Assembly: GCA_934574045.1 (NCBI GenBank)
Contig: CAKTMK010000019.1
Location: forward strand, 1 to 40,695
DNA length: 40,695 bases
Origin: an uncultured Oscillibacter sp.
Lineage (GTDB): Bacteria; Bacillota; Clostridia; Oscillospirales; Oscillospiraceae
Direction: 5' to 3'
Below are positions 22,762 through 30,980 of this stretch, piece by piece. Under the pieces are notes generated by a model. That model was given only the letters and a program-made list of their open reading frames with translations. It searched no databases and was not told the DNA's origin. The position numbers and the translations under genes were made by a program. Numbering within the stretch: the first letter of the stretch is position 1; the number at the start of each line of letters is the position of its first letter.

Positions 22762-23487
22762 TTGCTGACACCGCAGGAGGTCTCCGGCCATGCGTTTACA
22801 AAGGCCGTCATGGGCGGCTATAACATGGCCATGGTGGACGAGTTTCTGGATGAGCTGACCGACGATTACACGGCGCTTTACAAGGAAAACGCGGCCCTGA
22901 AGGCGAAGATGAAGGTCCTTGTGGAGAAGGTGGAGGATTACCGCGCCACCGAGGATTCCATGCGGGCCACGCTGCTCACCGCCCAGAAGATGGCGGATTC
23001 CATCGTCCGGGAGGCGGAGGCGAAGCGGGACCAGCTCCTGCGCGACGCGCAGACGCAGGCTCAGGACAAGCTGAACGCGCTGCGCCGGGAGGCGGAGGAG
23101 GCGCAGGAGCGCATCCGCACGGGCCAGCGGGAGCTGGCCGCCTTTACCGAGCAGGTAAAGTCTGTGTGCGAAAAGGAGCTGAAGTTCCTTGAGGAGCTGC
23201 CGCAGGCCCCCGTCACCGTGACGGCGGAGCCGGCGGTCCCAGCCAAGGAGATCGAGGAGAAGATCCTGGACACCTTCCGGCAGGACGCGCCTGCGGCGGA
23301 GGCGTTCGCGCCCCAGAGCGAGGAGCCGGCGGCGCAGGAGGAGCAGCCGCCCGCCGCGCCCCAGAGCGCGCCGGAGCGGAGCGCGCCGCCCTACGCCGAC
23401 CCGTTTGTTCCCGCGGCGGAGGAGCCGACCCGCAAGATCGAGCTGGACGAGCTGAAGTTCGGCCGCAACTACAACCGGCCCGAGTAA
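22762..23487 (+). CDS. divIVA: DivIVA family cell division/septum placement protein
   Basis: DivIVA-type proteins bind curved membrane at poles and septa. The 241-residue protein starts MLTPQEVSGHAFTKAVMGGY, with the conserved membrane-binding region and NMAMVDEFLDELTDDY. A long coiled coil follows to about residue 155 (ENAALKAKMKVLVEKVEDY, REAEAKRDQLLRDAQTQAQD), then a Pro/Ala/Glu-rich tail. The start is the TTG at 22762: GGAGGGGG lies 8 nt before it and the resulting N-terminus matches the family, while the ATG at 22723 would add 13 unrelated residues. It lies 57 nt after sepF. Confidence 0.92.
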   Translation: MLTPQEVSGHAFTKAVMGGYNMAMVDEFLDELTDDYTALYKENAALKAKMKVLVEKVEDYRATEDSMRATLLTAQKMADSIVREAEAKRDQLLRDAQTQAQDKLNALRREAEEAQERIRTGQRELAAFTEQVKSVCEKELKFLEELPQAPVTVTAEPAVPAKEIEEKILDTFRQDAPAAEAFAPQSEEPAAQEEQPPAAPQSAPERSAPPYADPFVPAAEEPTRKIELDELKFGRNYNRPE

Positions 23488-23529
23488 GGGCCTTTCCGCG
23501 TCCGCGGGGCGCGGGGAGAGGAGCTTTTT

Positions 23530-24414
23530 ATGAGCCGGAGCCAGCGGCCCATCGTGGCCTTTCTCTACGATTTTGACAAGACCCTCTGCACCACGGACAT
23601 GGAGGACTACGCGTTCATCCCCAGCCTTGGCATGACCCCGGCGGAGTTCTGGCCGGAGGCCAACGGCTTTGGCCGGGAGAACCGGATGGACGGCATCCTC
23701 GCGTATATGTACACCATGATCCGGGAGTCGGAGAAGCGGGGCCTGCCCTTTACCCGTGCTGATCTGGTGGAAAAGGGGCGGGAGATCGTGCTTTTCCCCG
23801 GCGTGCAGGACTGGTTCGGCCGGATCAACGCCTTCGGCGAGACGCAGGGCGTGCAGGTGGAGCATTACGTCATCTCCTCCGGCCTGCGGGAGATCATCGA
23901 GGGCAGCGCCATCAGCGGCGCGTTCAAGGAGATCTACGCCAGCGAGTTTTACTATGACGCCGCGGGCCGGCCCGTGTGGCCCAAGCTGACGGTCAACTTC
24001 ACGGCCAAGACCCAGTTCGTCTACCGGATCAACAAGGGCGTTCTGGACGTGTCCAACGACCGGGACCTGAACGCCTCCATGCCGGACGACAGCAAGCGCG
24101 TGCCGTTCACCAACATGATCTACATCGGGGACGGGCTTTCCGACGTGCCCTGCATGAAGATGATGCGGGCTTACGGCGGGCAGGCCATCGCCGTGTATCA
24201 GGAGAGCAACCGCTCCGGCGTGGAGGATCTGCTGGCCAAGGGCCGGGTGGACTTCATCTTCCCGGCAGACTATTCCGAGGGGACCGAGCTGGACCGGACG
24301 GCCAAGAACATCCTGCGCCGCATGGCCATCTCCGACGCGCTGGCCGAGGAGAATCAGGAGCAGCTCCGCGCCATCGGCCGGGACGAGCTTCCCGATCAGG
24401 CCCGCCTGTTCTGA
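23530..24414 (+). CDS. HAD superfamily hydrolase (phosphoserine-phosphatase-like)
   Basis: This is a 294-residue cytoplasmic phosphatase-type protein. HAD motif I is YDFDKTLC with D14 and D16, motif II is VISSGLREI, and motif IV is YIGDGLSDVPCM with D201 and D205. A helical cap lies between about residues 25 and 105. The catalytic residues are intact. The cap type and the DKT version of motif I resemble SerB-like HADs, but the substrate cannot be deduced. The ATG at 23530 follows GAGAGGAG. It is the last gene before the inverted-repeat promoter region and is probably the end of the division-gene transcript. Confidence 0.85.
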   Translation: MSRSQRPIVAFLYDFDKTLCTTDMEDYAFIPSLGMTPAEFWPEANGFGRENRMDGILAYMYTMIRESEKRGLPFTRADLVEKGREIVLFPGVQDWFGRINAFGETQGVQVEHYVISSGLREIIEGSAISGAFKEIYASEFYYDAAGRPVWPKLTVNFTAKTQFVYRINKGVLDVSNDRDLNASMPDDSKRVPFTNMIYIGDGLSDVPCMKMMRAYGGQAIAVYQESNRSGVEDLLAKGRVDFIFPADYSEGTELDRTAKNILRRMAISDALAEENQEQLRAIGRDELPDQARLF

Positions 24415-24436
24415 CGGCCAAATTTCTGGAAACGTC

Positions 24437-24465
24437 TTTACACACCGTATAGTTTCTGATAAACT
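24437..24465 (+). promoter_or_regulatory. Promoter of the XRE-MBOAT-SGNH operon, embedded in the inverted repeat
   Basis: TTTACA (24437-24442) and TAAACT (24460-24465) are spaced by 17 bp and lie within the palindrome at 24440-24476, so a bound repressor would cover both elements. Confidence 0.5.
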
Positions 24466-24476
24466 ATACGGTGTGT
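24440..24476. repeat. 37-bp perfect inverted repeat: operator and/or terminator
   Basis: ACACACCGTATAGTTT (24440-24455) and AAACTATACGGTGTGT (24461-24476) match over 16 bp around a 5-nt centre. ATTTTTG follows on plus, so as RNA it can also terminate the upstream HAD gene transcript. As DNA it is a likely operator for the XRE regulator 29 nt downstream. Confidence 0.8.
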
Positions 24477-24504
24477 ATTTTTGCGGAGAAAAGGGGAGAA
24501 CGAC

Positions 24505-25185
24505 ATGGCACATTCGGAATTTTCAAGAACGCTGTCCCTCCTGCGGCAGGAGCGGGGCGTCTCCCAGCGGACGGCGGCGGGCGATCTGGGCATTTCGCAG
24601 GCGCTTTTGAGCCACTATGAAAACGGCATCCGGGAGCCGGGGCTGGCGTTCGTGGTGCGGGCGTGCGAATACTACCACGTCTCGGCGGACTTTCTGCTGG
24701 GCCGCACGCTGGCCCGGGAGGGCGGCGCGCTGACCGACGACGATCTGGTGAACATGGCCGATCAGGGCAACATCCTGCGGGGCAGCGTGCTGGCCACGCT
24801 CCAGTCCAAGCTGATCTCCGGCGCGGTGGGCGTCCTGTTCGACCTTTTGGGAAAGCTGAACGACAAGACCGTGGTGAACGAGGCGGCCCGGATGCTCAGC
24901 GGCGCGGTATACGCCCTGTTCCGGCGGCTGCACCGCGCCGCCGGCGGGAACGAGGCCATGTTCGCCGCTCCGGCGGAGCTGACGGCCATGGGCCTGCCGG
25001 ACGCGGAGATGAAGCTGGCGGAGGCACGGTACGCCCGGGCGCTGGACGCGCTCTGCAAGCAGGGCGCGGCGTTTCCGGAGGTGGGCGGCGAGGCTCTCAG
25101 CCGCAGCTATCCCGGCAGCGGCCAGTGCATCGCGCAGGTGCTCCACAGCGCGGACGCCAAAACGGCCGCGCTGGCCCGGGAGTAA
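24505..25185 (+). CDS. XRE family regulator with C-terminal helical domain
   Basis: The 226-residue protein has an N-terminal Cro/CI HTH (LLRQERGVSQRTAAGDLGIS, QALLSHYENGIREPGLAFV, CEYYHVSADFLLGRT, about residues 8-72). A mostly helical domain of about 150 residues follows (DDDLVNMADQGNILRGSV, then an alanine-rich C-terminus). I do not recognise the C-terminal domain; similar XRE proteins with such extensions occur in Clostridia. The start at 24505 has AAGGGGAG 6-7 nt upstream. The MBOAT gene starts 3 nt after the stop, so this regulator is probably the first gene of an acylation operon and controls it through the perfect inverted repeat just upstream. Confidence 0.88.
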   Translation: MAHSEFSRTLSLLRQERGVSQRTAAGDLGISQALLSHYENGIREPGLAFVVRACEYYHVSADFLLGRTLAREGGALTDDDLVNMADQGNILRGSVLATLQSKLISGAVGVLFDLLGKLNDKTVVNEAARMLSGAVYALFRRLHRAAGGNEAMFAAPAELTAMGLPDAEMKLAEARYARALDALCKQGAAFPEVGGEALSRSYPGSGQCIAQVLHSADAKTAALARE

Positions 25186-25188
25186 GAC

Positions 25189-26598
25189 ATGGCGTTCCAG
25201 TCCTTTTCCTATCTGGCGCTGCTGGCGGGGGCGGCGGCGGTCTGCCCGGCGCTGGCGCGGCGGAGCGGGAGGGCGGCCCGGTGGACGCTGCTGGCGTTCT
25301 GCGTCCTCTTTTATCTGGGCAGCGGGGCGCGGGGGCTTTTTGTGCTGGCGGCGGGCCTGTGCGTCACGGCGGCGGCGCTGCGCGCCCTGCGGGCCGGACG
25401 GCGGCGGGCCGCGGCGTGGGCCGGGGCGTATCACATCGCGGTGCTGCTGGCCTTCAAGTACACGGGCTTTCTGACCGGCGGGGCCGTCTCCGTGGGCTGG
25501 TCGCCGCTGGGACTGAGCTTTTTCACCTTTCAGCAGCTCTGGCTTTTGAAGGAGTCCGCCTCCGGCGCGTTTTCGCCGCCGGGACCTCTGACGGCCGATG
25601 CGCTGGCGCTGCACGGGCTGTTTTTCCCCACGGTCTCCTCCGGGCCGATCCTGCGGCCGGACGCCTTTTTCCCGCAGGCGGCGGACGGGCATTTCCTGCG
25701 CCCCGACTGGACGGACCGGGCGCAGGGGCTGTACGCCCTGTGCTTCGGCATGGCGAAAAAGGTGCTGCTGGCGGACCCGCTGGGCGCGGTGGTGAACAGC
25801 GGCTACGCCCGGGCGGGAGAGCTGACCGCCCCGGCGGCGTGGCTGGTGATCCTGGGGTACACACTCCAGCTCTATTTTGACTTTTCCGGCTACTGCGACA
25901 TTGCCGCGGGCAGCGCCCGGCTGTTGGGCGTGCGCCTGCCGGTGAACTTCGACTCGCCCTACCGCAGCCTGTCGCTGGGGGAGTTCTGGAAGCGGTGGCA
26001 CATGACGCTGACCGCGTTTCTGCGGGAGTGCGTCTACTTTCCACTGGGCGGCAGCCGGGGCGGCACGGCCCGGACCTGCCGCAACATTCTGCTGGTGTAC
26101 CTCATCAGCGGACTGTGGCACGGCGCGGGCTGGACCTTTCTGGTCTGGGGCGCGCTGCACGGGCTGGGTCAGGTGATCGAGCGGCTCTGGGGCCGGGGGC
26201 GGGACCGTTTGCCGCGCTGGGCGCAGTGGGCGCTGACGTTCGGCTTCGTAAATCTGGCGTGGGTGTTTTTCCGTGCGCCGGACCTTGATACGGCCGGGAC
26301 CGTGCTGCGTCAGGCGCTGCTGGGCGGCTGGGGCCTGCCCGCGTGGCTGGCGGCGGACCTGCTCCCCTCGGAGGCGCAGGCGCTCCGGGTGCTGGGCCTT
26401 GGCGGCCGGGCGGGGACGGCGCTGCTGGCGGCGGTGTTCACGGCGGGGCTGGCCGCCGCCCTCAAGCCGGGCAACACCCTGCGCCGGGCGGAGACGCTGC
26501 GGCCCACGGCGGGGCGGTGCGCGCTGTGCTGCCTGCTGCTGTGCTGGGCGGCGCTGTCGTTTTCCGGCGTGACCACATTCATCTATGCGAATTTCTGA
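25189..26598 (+). CDS. MBOAT family O-acyltransferase (AlgI/DltB-like)
   Basis: This is a 469-residue polytopic membrane acyltransferase with about 10-12 hydrophobic segments. Family signatures are LGLSFFTFQQLWLL, YFDFSGYCDIAAGSARLLGV, NFDSPYRSLSLGEFWKRWHM and the catalytic His H311 in GLWHGAGWTFLVWG. These proteins move acyl (often acetyl) groups across the membrane for transfer to extracellular polysaccharide or teichoic acid. The SGNH protein encoded immediately downstream would be the extracytoplasmic transferase. There are no dltA or dltC genes alongside, so D-alanylation is less likely than O-acetylation of a surface glycan. No alginate genes are present either. Confidence 0.93.
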   Translation: MAFQSFSYLALLAGAAAVCPALARRSGRAARWTLLAFCVLFYLGSGARGLFVLAAGLCVTAAALRALRAGRRRAAAWAGAYHIAVLLAFKYTGFLTGGAVSVGWSPLGLSFFTFQQLWLLKESASGAFSPPGPLTADALALHGLFFPTVSSGPILRPDAFFPQAADGHFLRPDWTDRAQGLYALCFGMAKKVLLADPLGAVVNSGYARAGELTAPAAWLVILGYTLQLYFDFSGYCDIAAGSARLLGVRLPVNFDSPYRSLSLGEFWKRWHMTLTAFLRECVYFPLGGSRGGTARTCRNILLVYLISGLWHGAGWTFLVWGALHGLGQVIERLWGRGRDRLPRWAQWALTFGFVNLAWVFFRAPDLDTAGTVLRQALLGGWGLPAWLAADLLPSEAQALRVLGLGGRAGTALLAAVFTAGLAAALKPGNTLRRAETLRPTAGRCALCCLLLCWAALSFSGVTTFIYANF

Positions 26599-26608
26599 GG
26601 AGGACGCT

Positions 26609-27652
26609 TTGAAGCAGTCGTACAGGCGGTGGTCCGCGGGACTTCTGGCGGGCTTTCTGGCGGTCCTGACGCTCAGCGCCGGGACGGTCTGGGCCGTGGA
26701 CCCCTTTTTTCACTATCACGACCCGGACCCGGAGGGCGAGGTCTGGTTTGACGAGCGGTATCAGAACGCGGGGCTCCTGCGCAGCCAGCAGTATGAAACG
26801 GTGCTGATGGGGACTTCTCTGGCGGAGAACTACCGCCCCTTCTGGTTCGACGTATTTTACAAAACTTCGACCGTAAAAGCGGCGTTTCCCAACGGAGGGT
26901 TCCACGAGTTTTCGCAGGCGCTGGATTACGCCTTTGAAAGGCAGGACGTGAAGCGGGTCATTTTCGGGCTGGACCCCAACATTCTGGCCCGGCCCGCGGC
27001 GCAGGCACCGGATCAGCTCCCGGCGTATCTCTACGACGACGACCCGTGGAACGACGGGGCGTACCTGTTCAGCAAGGACGTGCTGCTGCGGGCAGGGTAC
27101 GCGCTGGCGGAGAAGGAGCGGGGCCGGACCTGCCCGCTTCAGGACGCGTTCATGTGGGACGGGACGGAGAGTTTCAGCCGGGAGGACGCTCTCGCCGGCT
27201 ACGATCGGCCGGACCCGGCGGCCCAGCCGCTGCCGGAGGACGCGTTTTCCGCCGCCTGCGCGGAAAATCTGGCGGTGGTGACCGGCTGGCTGGAATCGCA
27301 TCCGGACACTCAGTTTGTTTTCTACCTCGCGCCGTACAGCATCCTCTACTGGGATAAAATGCAGCGGCTGGGGGAGACGGACGCCATGTTCGCCCTGCTG
27401 CGCCGGACGGCGGAGACGCTGCTGCCCTATGAAAACGCGGAGCTGCACTGCTTTCTGGACGACATGGACGTGATTCTGGATCTGGGCAACTACGCAGATC
27501 ACATCCATGCGGCGGGACGGGTGACCTACGCGATGGCGGAGGCGCTGCCCGGCGGAGCGTACCGCTTGACGCCGGAGAATGCGCGCCAAAGACTGGACGC
27601 GCTTCATGAATTTGTGGTAAACTATGACTACGAGCCGCTGTTTCAGCCCTGA
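26609..27652 (+). CDS. Membrane-anchored SGNH/AlgX-like protein, partner of the MBOAT acyltransferase
   Basis: The 347-residue protein has an N-terminal signal anchor (about residues 8-30, LLAGFLAVLTLSAGTVWAV). An extracytoplasmic SGNH-type domain follows: the nucleophile block is MGTSLAENY with S70, and the DxxH block is NYADHIHAAG with D297 and H300. The layout fits AlgJ/AlgX/DltD-like proteins that accept acyl groups from an MBOAT partner and transfer them to a polymer. The TTG at 26609 with GAGGAGG 5-6 nt upstream is preferred to the ATG at 26585, which lies inside the MBOAT gene without a ribosome site. A terminator follows, closing the operon. Confidence 0.83.
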   Translation: MKQSYRRWSAGLLAGFLAVLTLSAGTVWAVDPFFHYHDPDPEGEVWFDERYQNAGLLRSQQYETVLMGTSLAENYRPFWFDVFYKTSTVKAAFPNGGFHEFSQALDYAFERQDVKRVIFGLDPNILARPAAQAPDQLPAYLYDDDPWNDGAYLFSKDVLLRAGYALAEKERGRTCPLQDAFMWDGTESFSREDALAGYDRPDPAAQPLPEDAFSAACAENLAVVTGWLESHPDTQFVFYLAPYSILYWDKMQRLGETDAMFALLRRTAETLLPYENAELHCFLDDMDVILDLGNYADHIHAAGRVTYAMAEALPGGAYRLTPENARQRLDALHEFVVNYDYEPLFQP

Positions 27653-27675
27653 AACGGGCGCATTGGAATACAGAC

Positions 27676-27697
27676 CGCCGGAAACACCGGCGTTTTT
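27676..27697 (+). terminator. Terminator of the XRE-MBOAT-SGNH operon
   Basis: CGCCGG (27676-27681) and CCGGCG (27687-27692) with an AAACA loop are followed by TTTTT. Confidence 0.85.
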
Positions 27698-27748
27698 GCG
27701 CCCCGCCGCGCCCGGACCGGGACGGCGCGGAGCGCAGGAGGAGGAGCT

Positions 27749-29560
27749 ATGACCGATCAGACCCATATCCGTAATTTCTCCATCATCGCCCACATTGACC
27801 ACGGCAAGTCCACGCTGGCCGACCGGCTTCTGGAAAAGTGCGAGGCCGTTTCCGCCCGCGAGATGGAAAGTCAGCTTCTGGACAACATGGATCTGGAGCG
27901 GGAGCGGGGCATCACCATCAAGGCCCGCGCCGTCCGGCTGAACTACAAGGCGCAGGACGGCCAGACCTATGAGCTGAACCTGATCGACACGCCGGGCCAT
28001 GTGGACTTCAACTACGAGGTGTCCCGTTCCCTCGCCGCGTGCGAGGGGGCGGTGCTGGTGGTGGATGCCACACAGGGCGTGGAGGCCCAGACGCTGGCCA
28101 ACACGTATCTGGCCATGGAGCACGATCTGGAGATCCTGCCCGTGTTCAACAAGATCGACCTGCCCGCCGCCGACCCGAAGAAGGCGAAGCAGGAGGTGGA
28201 GGACATCATCGGCCTGCCCGCCATGGACGCGCCGGAGATCTCCGCTAAAATGGGCATCAATATCGAGGCGGTGCTGGAGGACGTGGTGAAAAACGTTCCG
28301 CCGCCCAAGGGCGACCGGACCGCGCCGCTCAAGGCGCTGGTATTTGACAGCCAGTACGACGCGTACCGCGGCGTGGTGGTCTATATGCGGCTGGTGGACG
28401 GCGTGATCCGCCCCGGGATGCAGATCCGGATGATGGCCACCGGCGCGGAGTACGGCGTGGTGGAGTGCGGCCATCTGCTGCCGCTGGGACTGGAGCCGTG
28501 CGACGCGCTGGAGGCCGGCGAGGTGGGCTACTTTACCGCCAGCATCAAAAACGTGCAGGACACCCGGGTGGGCGACACCGTGACCGGCGCGGAAAACCCG
28601 GCGGCGGAGCCGCTGCCCGGCTACCGGCCCGCGCAGGCCATGGTCTACTGCGGCATCTACACGGAGGACGGCTCCAAGTATCCCGACCTGCGGGACGCGC
28701 TGGAGAAGCTGCGGCTCAACGACGCGTCGCTCTCCTTTGAACCGGAATCCTCCGCCGCGCTGGGCTTCGGCTTCCGCTGCGGCTTTTTGGGGATGCTGCA
28801 CATGGAGGTGGTGCAGGAGCGGCTGGAGCGGGAATTTGACCTCGACCTCGTGACCACGCTCCCCTCCGTCATTTACCACGTCTACAAGACCGACGGGACG
28901 GAGGTTGTGGTGGACAACCCCCACAACTATCCAGACCCGGCCTCCATCGAGCACGCGGAGGAGCCTTACGTCAAGGTCTCCATCATCTCGCCCAACGAAT
29001 ACGTGGGCAACATCATGCCCATGTGCCAGAACCGCCGGGGCGAGTTCAAGGATATGCAGTATCTGGACACGAATCTGGTGGAGCTGCACTATCAGATGCC
29101 CCTCAACGAGATCATCTACGACTTTTTTGACACGCTCAAGGCCAACACCAAGGGTTACGCCTCGCTGGATTATGAGCTGTCCGACTACCGCCCCAGCGAG
29201 CTGGTGAAGGTGGATCTGCTGCTCAACGGCGATCAGGTGGACGCGCTGAGCTTCATCGCCCACAAGGACAAGGCGTATCCCCGGGCACGCCGCCTGTGCG
29301 AAAAGCTGAAAGAGAACATCCCCCGCCAGCTTTTCGAGATCCCCATTCAGGCCGCCATCGGCGGGCGGGTCATCGCCCGCGAGACCGTCAAGGCCATGCG
29401 CAAGGACGTTCTGGCCAAGTGCTACGGCGGCGACGTGACCCGCAAGAAGAAGCTGCTGGAAAAGCAGAAGGAGGGCAAGAAGAAAATGCGCTCCCTGGGG
29501 ACGGTGCAGGTCCCCACGGAGGCGTTCCTCGCCGTCCTCAAGCTGGACGAGGACGACTGA
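27749..29560 (+). CDS. lepA: Elongation factor 4 (translational GTPase LepA)
   Basis: LepA is a ribosome-associated GTPase that affects elongation and 30S assembly. The 603-residue product has G1 AHIDHGKST, the ERERGITIKA switch, G3 DTPGHVDF and G4 FNKIDLP. The EF4-specific C-terminal domain contains RRGEFKDMQYLD, LVKVDLLLNGDQVDALSFIA, RQLFEIPIQAAIGGRVIARE and DVTRKKKLLEKQKEGKKKMR. The length is standard. The ATG at 27749 follows GGAGGAGGAG. It is a single-gene unit between two terminators; its own promoter was not clearly seen. Confidence 0.98.
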   Translation: MTDQTHIRNFSIIAHIDHGKSTLADRLLEKCEAVSAREMESQLLDNMDLERERGITIKARAVRLNYKAQDGQTYELNLIDTPGHVDFNYEVSRSLAACEGAVLVVDATQGVEAQTLANTYLAMEHDLEILPVFNKIDLPAADPKKAKQEVEDIIGLPAMDAPEISAKMGINIEAVLEDVVKNVPPPKGDRTAPLKALVFDSQYDAYRGVVVYMRLVDGVIRPGMQIRMMATGAEYGVVECGHLLPLGLEPCDALEAGEVGYFTASIKNVQDTRVGDTVTGAENPAAEPLPGYRPAQAMVYCGIYTEDGSKYPDLRDALEKLRLNDASLSFEPESSAALGFGFRCGFLGMLHMEVVQERLEREFDLDLVTTLPSVIYHVYKTDGTEVVVDNPHNYPDPASIEHAEEPYVKVSIISPNEYVGNIMPMCQNRRGEFKDMQYLDTNLVELHYQMPLNEIIYDFFDTLKANTKGYASLDYELSDYRPSELVKVDLLLNGDQVDALSFIAHKDKAYPRARRLCEKLKENIPRQLFEIPIQAAIGGRVIARETVKAMRKDVLAKCYGGDVTRKKKLLEKQKEGKKKMRSLGTVQVPTEAFLAVLKLDEDD

Positions 29561-29571
29561 CCCACGCCACG

Positions 29572-29602
29572 GCCCGCCCCGGATCATCCGGGGCGGGCTT
29601 TT
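29572..29602 (+). terminator. Terminator of lepA
   Basis: GCCCGCCCCGG (29572-29582) pairs with CCGGGGCGGGC (29588-29598) around ATCAT, followed by TTTT. Confidence 0.9.
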
Positions 29603-29824
29603 CGCGCGCCGGAGCCGATCCTTCGTTCCCTCCGGACAGACGGCAAAAAATGCAGAACACATGAATAAAATTCCGTCGCGTTCGGACGTAAAGCCGTGGA
29701 AAACCAGAAAGGAGAACTGGGAAAGCAAGGGAGTGCAAAAGCTGTATGATGAAAATGAACAAAAAGTAGTACCTTTTGCACAAAAATCCTATATACAAAT
29801 TTATGGATATTTTGGGAGAAAATA
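29603..29824 (+). other. AT-rich intergenic stretch with inverted repeat and doubtful 55-codon ORF
   Basis: The DNA between the lepA terminator and the carA promoter is far richer in A+T than its surroundings. An inverted repeat GTGCAAAAG (29733-29741) / CTTTTGCAC (29773-29781) with a 31-nt spacer lies in it. An ATG-initiated frame of 55 codons runs 29661-29828 (begins MNKIPSRSDVKPWKT, ends YFGRKY) but has no ribosome-binding site. It could be leftover foreign DNA or an upstream regulatory region. Confidence 0.4.
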
Positions 29825-29853
29825 TTGACGAGAACGGGGGAAAAGCGGATAAT
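29825..29853 (+). promoter_or_regulatory. Promoter of carA-carB
   Basis: TTGACG (29825-29830) and GATAAT (29848-29853) are separated by 17 bp. The leader to carA is about 55 nt, with no terminator/antiterminator pair of the PyrR type seen. Confidence 0.7.
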
Positions 29854-29915
29854 GTTGAGTAAATGAGGCGCGGCCTGCCGCGGCAGAGCGGCGCGCGAAA
29901 GGAATGGTCAGGGAC

Positions 29916-30980
29916 ATGGAGAAAGCGTATCTGGTTTTGCAGGACGGACAGGTTTTCGAGGGCTTCCGGTTCGGCGCGGCGCGGGACGCTGTGGGTGAGC
30001 TGGTGTTCACAACCGGCATGTGCGGCTACATCGAGACGCTGACGGACCCCAGCTATTACGGGCAGATCGTATTGCAGACCTATCCCCTGATGGGAAATTA
30101 CGGCGTGATCCCGGCGGATTTTGAGGGAAAGTGCTCCGTCCGGGGCTATGTGGTGCGGGAGTGGTGCGAGGCCCCGTCCAATTTCCGCTGCGAGATGACG
30201 CTGGACGAGTTCCTCCGGCAGCAGGACGTGCCGGGGCTGTACGGCGTGGACACCCGGGAGCTGACCCGCATCATCCGGGAACACGGCGTGATGAACGCGT
30301 CCATCTGCTCTCAGATCCCCGCGGACCTGACGCCGGTGCGGCAGTACGCCGTGACGGACGCGGTCCGCTCCGCCACCTGCACCCAAGCGTCCGTCCACCC
30401 GGCGGAGGGGGAGAAGAAATTCTCCGTGACGCTGCTGGATTACGGCGCCAAGCGCAACATCGTCCGGGAGCTGCAGAAGCGGGGCTGCGAGGTCACGGTC
30501 CTGCCCGCGTCCGCGACAGCGGAGGAGGTGCTGGCCGGGGACCCGGACGGCGTGATGCTCTCCAACGGTCCCGGCGACCCGGCGGAGGCGGTCTTTCAGA
30601 TCGGCGAGATCCGCAAGCTGCTGGGGAAAAAGCCGGTGTTCGGCATCTGTCTCGGCCACCAGCTCACGGCGCTGGCGCTGGGCGGGACCACCTATAAGCT
30701 CAAATACGGCCACCGGGGCGTGAACCAGCCCGTCCGGGAGGCGGACGGGCCGCGGACGTACATCACCAGCCAGAACCATGGCTACGCCGTGGACTCCGAC
30801 TCGCTCAAGCAGGGCAAAATCAGCTTCGTCAACGCCAACGACGGCACCTGTGAGGGCATCGACTATCCGGAGCTGAACGCGTTCACCGTCCAGTTCCACC
30901 CGGAGGCCTGCACCGGACCCAAGGACACGGGCTTCCTGTTCGATCGGTTTGTGGATATGATGAAAGGGGGCGCGCTGTAA
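29916..30980 (+). CDS. carA: Carbamoyl-phosphate synthase small (glutaminase) subunit
   Basis: CarA releases ammonia from glutamine and passes it to the large subunit for carbamoyl phosphate synthesis (pyrimidines and arginine). The 354-residue protein has the N-terminal small-chain domain (VFTTGMCGYIETLTDPSYYG; PGLYGVDTRELTRIIREHG). The class I glutaminase domain has nucleophile C245 in FGICLGHQL and the H328/E330 pair in QFHPEAC. The start at 29916 (MEKAYL) is preferred to the ATG at 29904; CAGGGAC lies just before it. Its stop overlaps the carB start by one base (TAATG). Confidence 0.97.
   Translation: MEKAYLVLQDGQVFEGFRFGAARDAVGELVFTTGMCGYIETLTDPSYYGQIVLQTYPLMGNYGVIPADFEGKCSVRGYVVREWCEAPSNFRCEMTLDEFLRQQDVPGLYGVDTRELTRIIREHGVMNASICSQIPADLTPVRQYAVTDAVRSATCTQASVHPAEGEKKFSVTLLDYGAKRNIVRELQKRGCEVTVLPASATAEEVLAGDPDGVMLSNGPGDPAEAVFQIGEIRKLLGKKPVFGICLGHQLTALALGGTTYKLKYGHRGVNQPVREADGPRTYITSQNHGYAVDSDSLKQGKISFVNANDGTCEGIDYPELNAFTVQFHPEACTGPKDTGFLFDRFVDMMKGGAL

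Noticed and set aside
29661..29828. 55-codon ORF between lepA and carA as a real gene
   Set aside because: It has no ribosome-binding site, atypical composition and overlap with the carA promoter. It is kept only as an observation.
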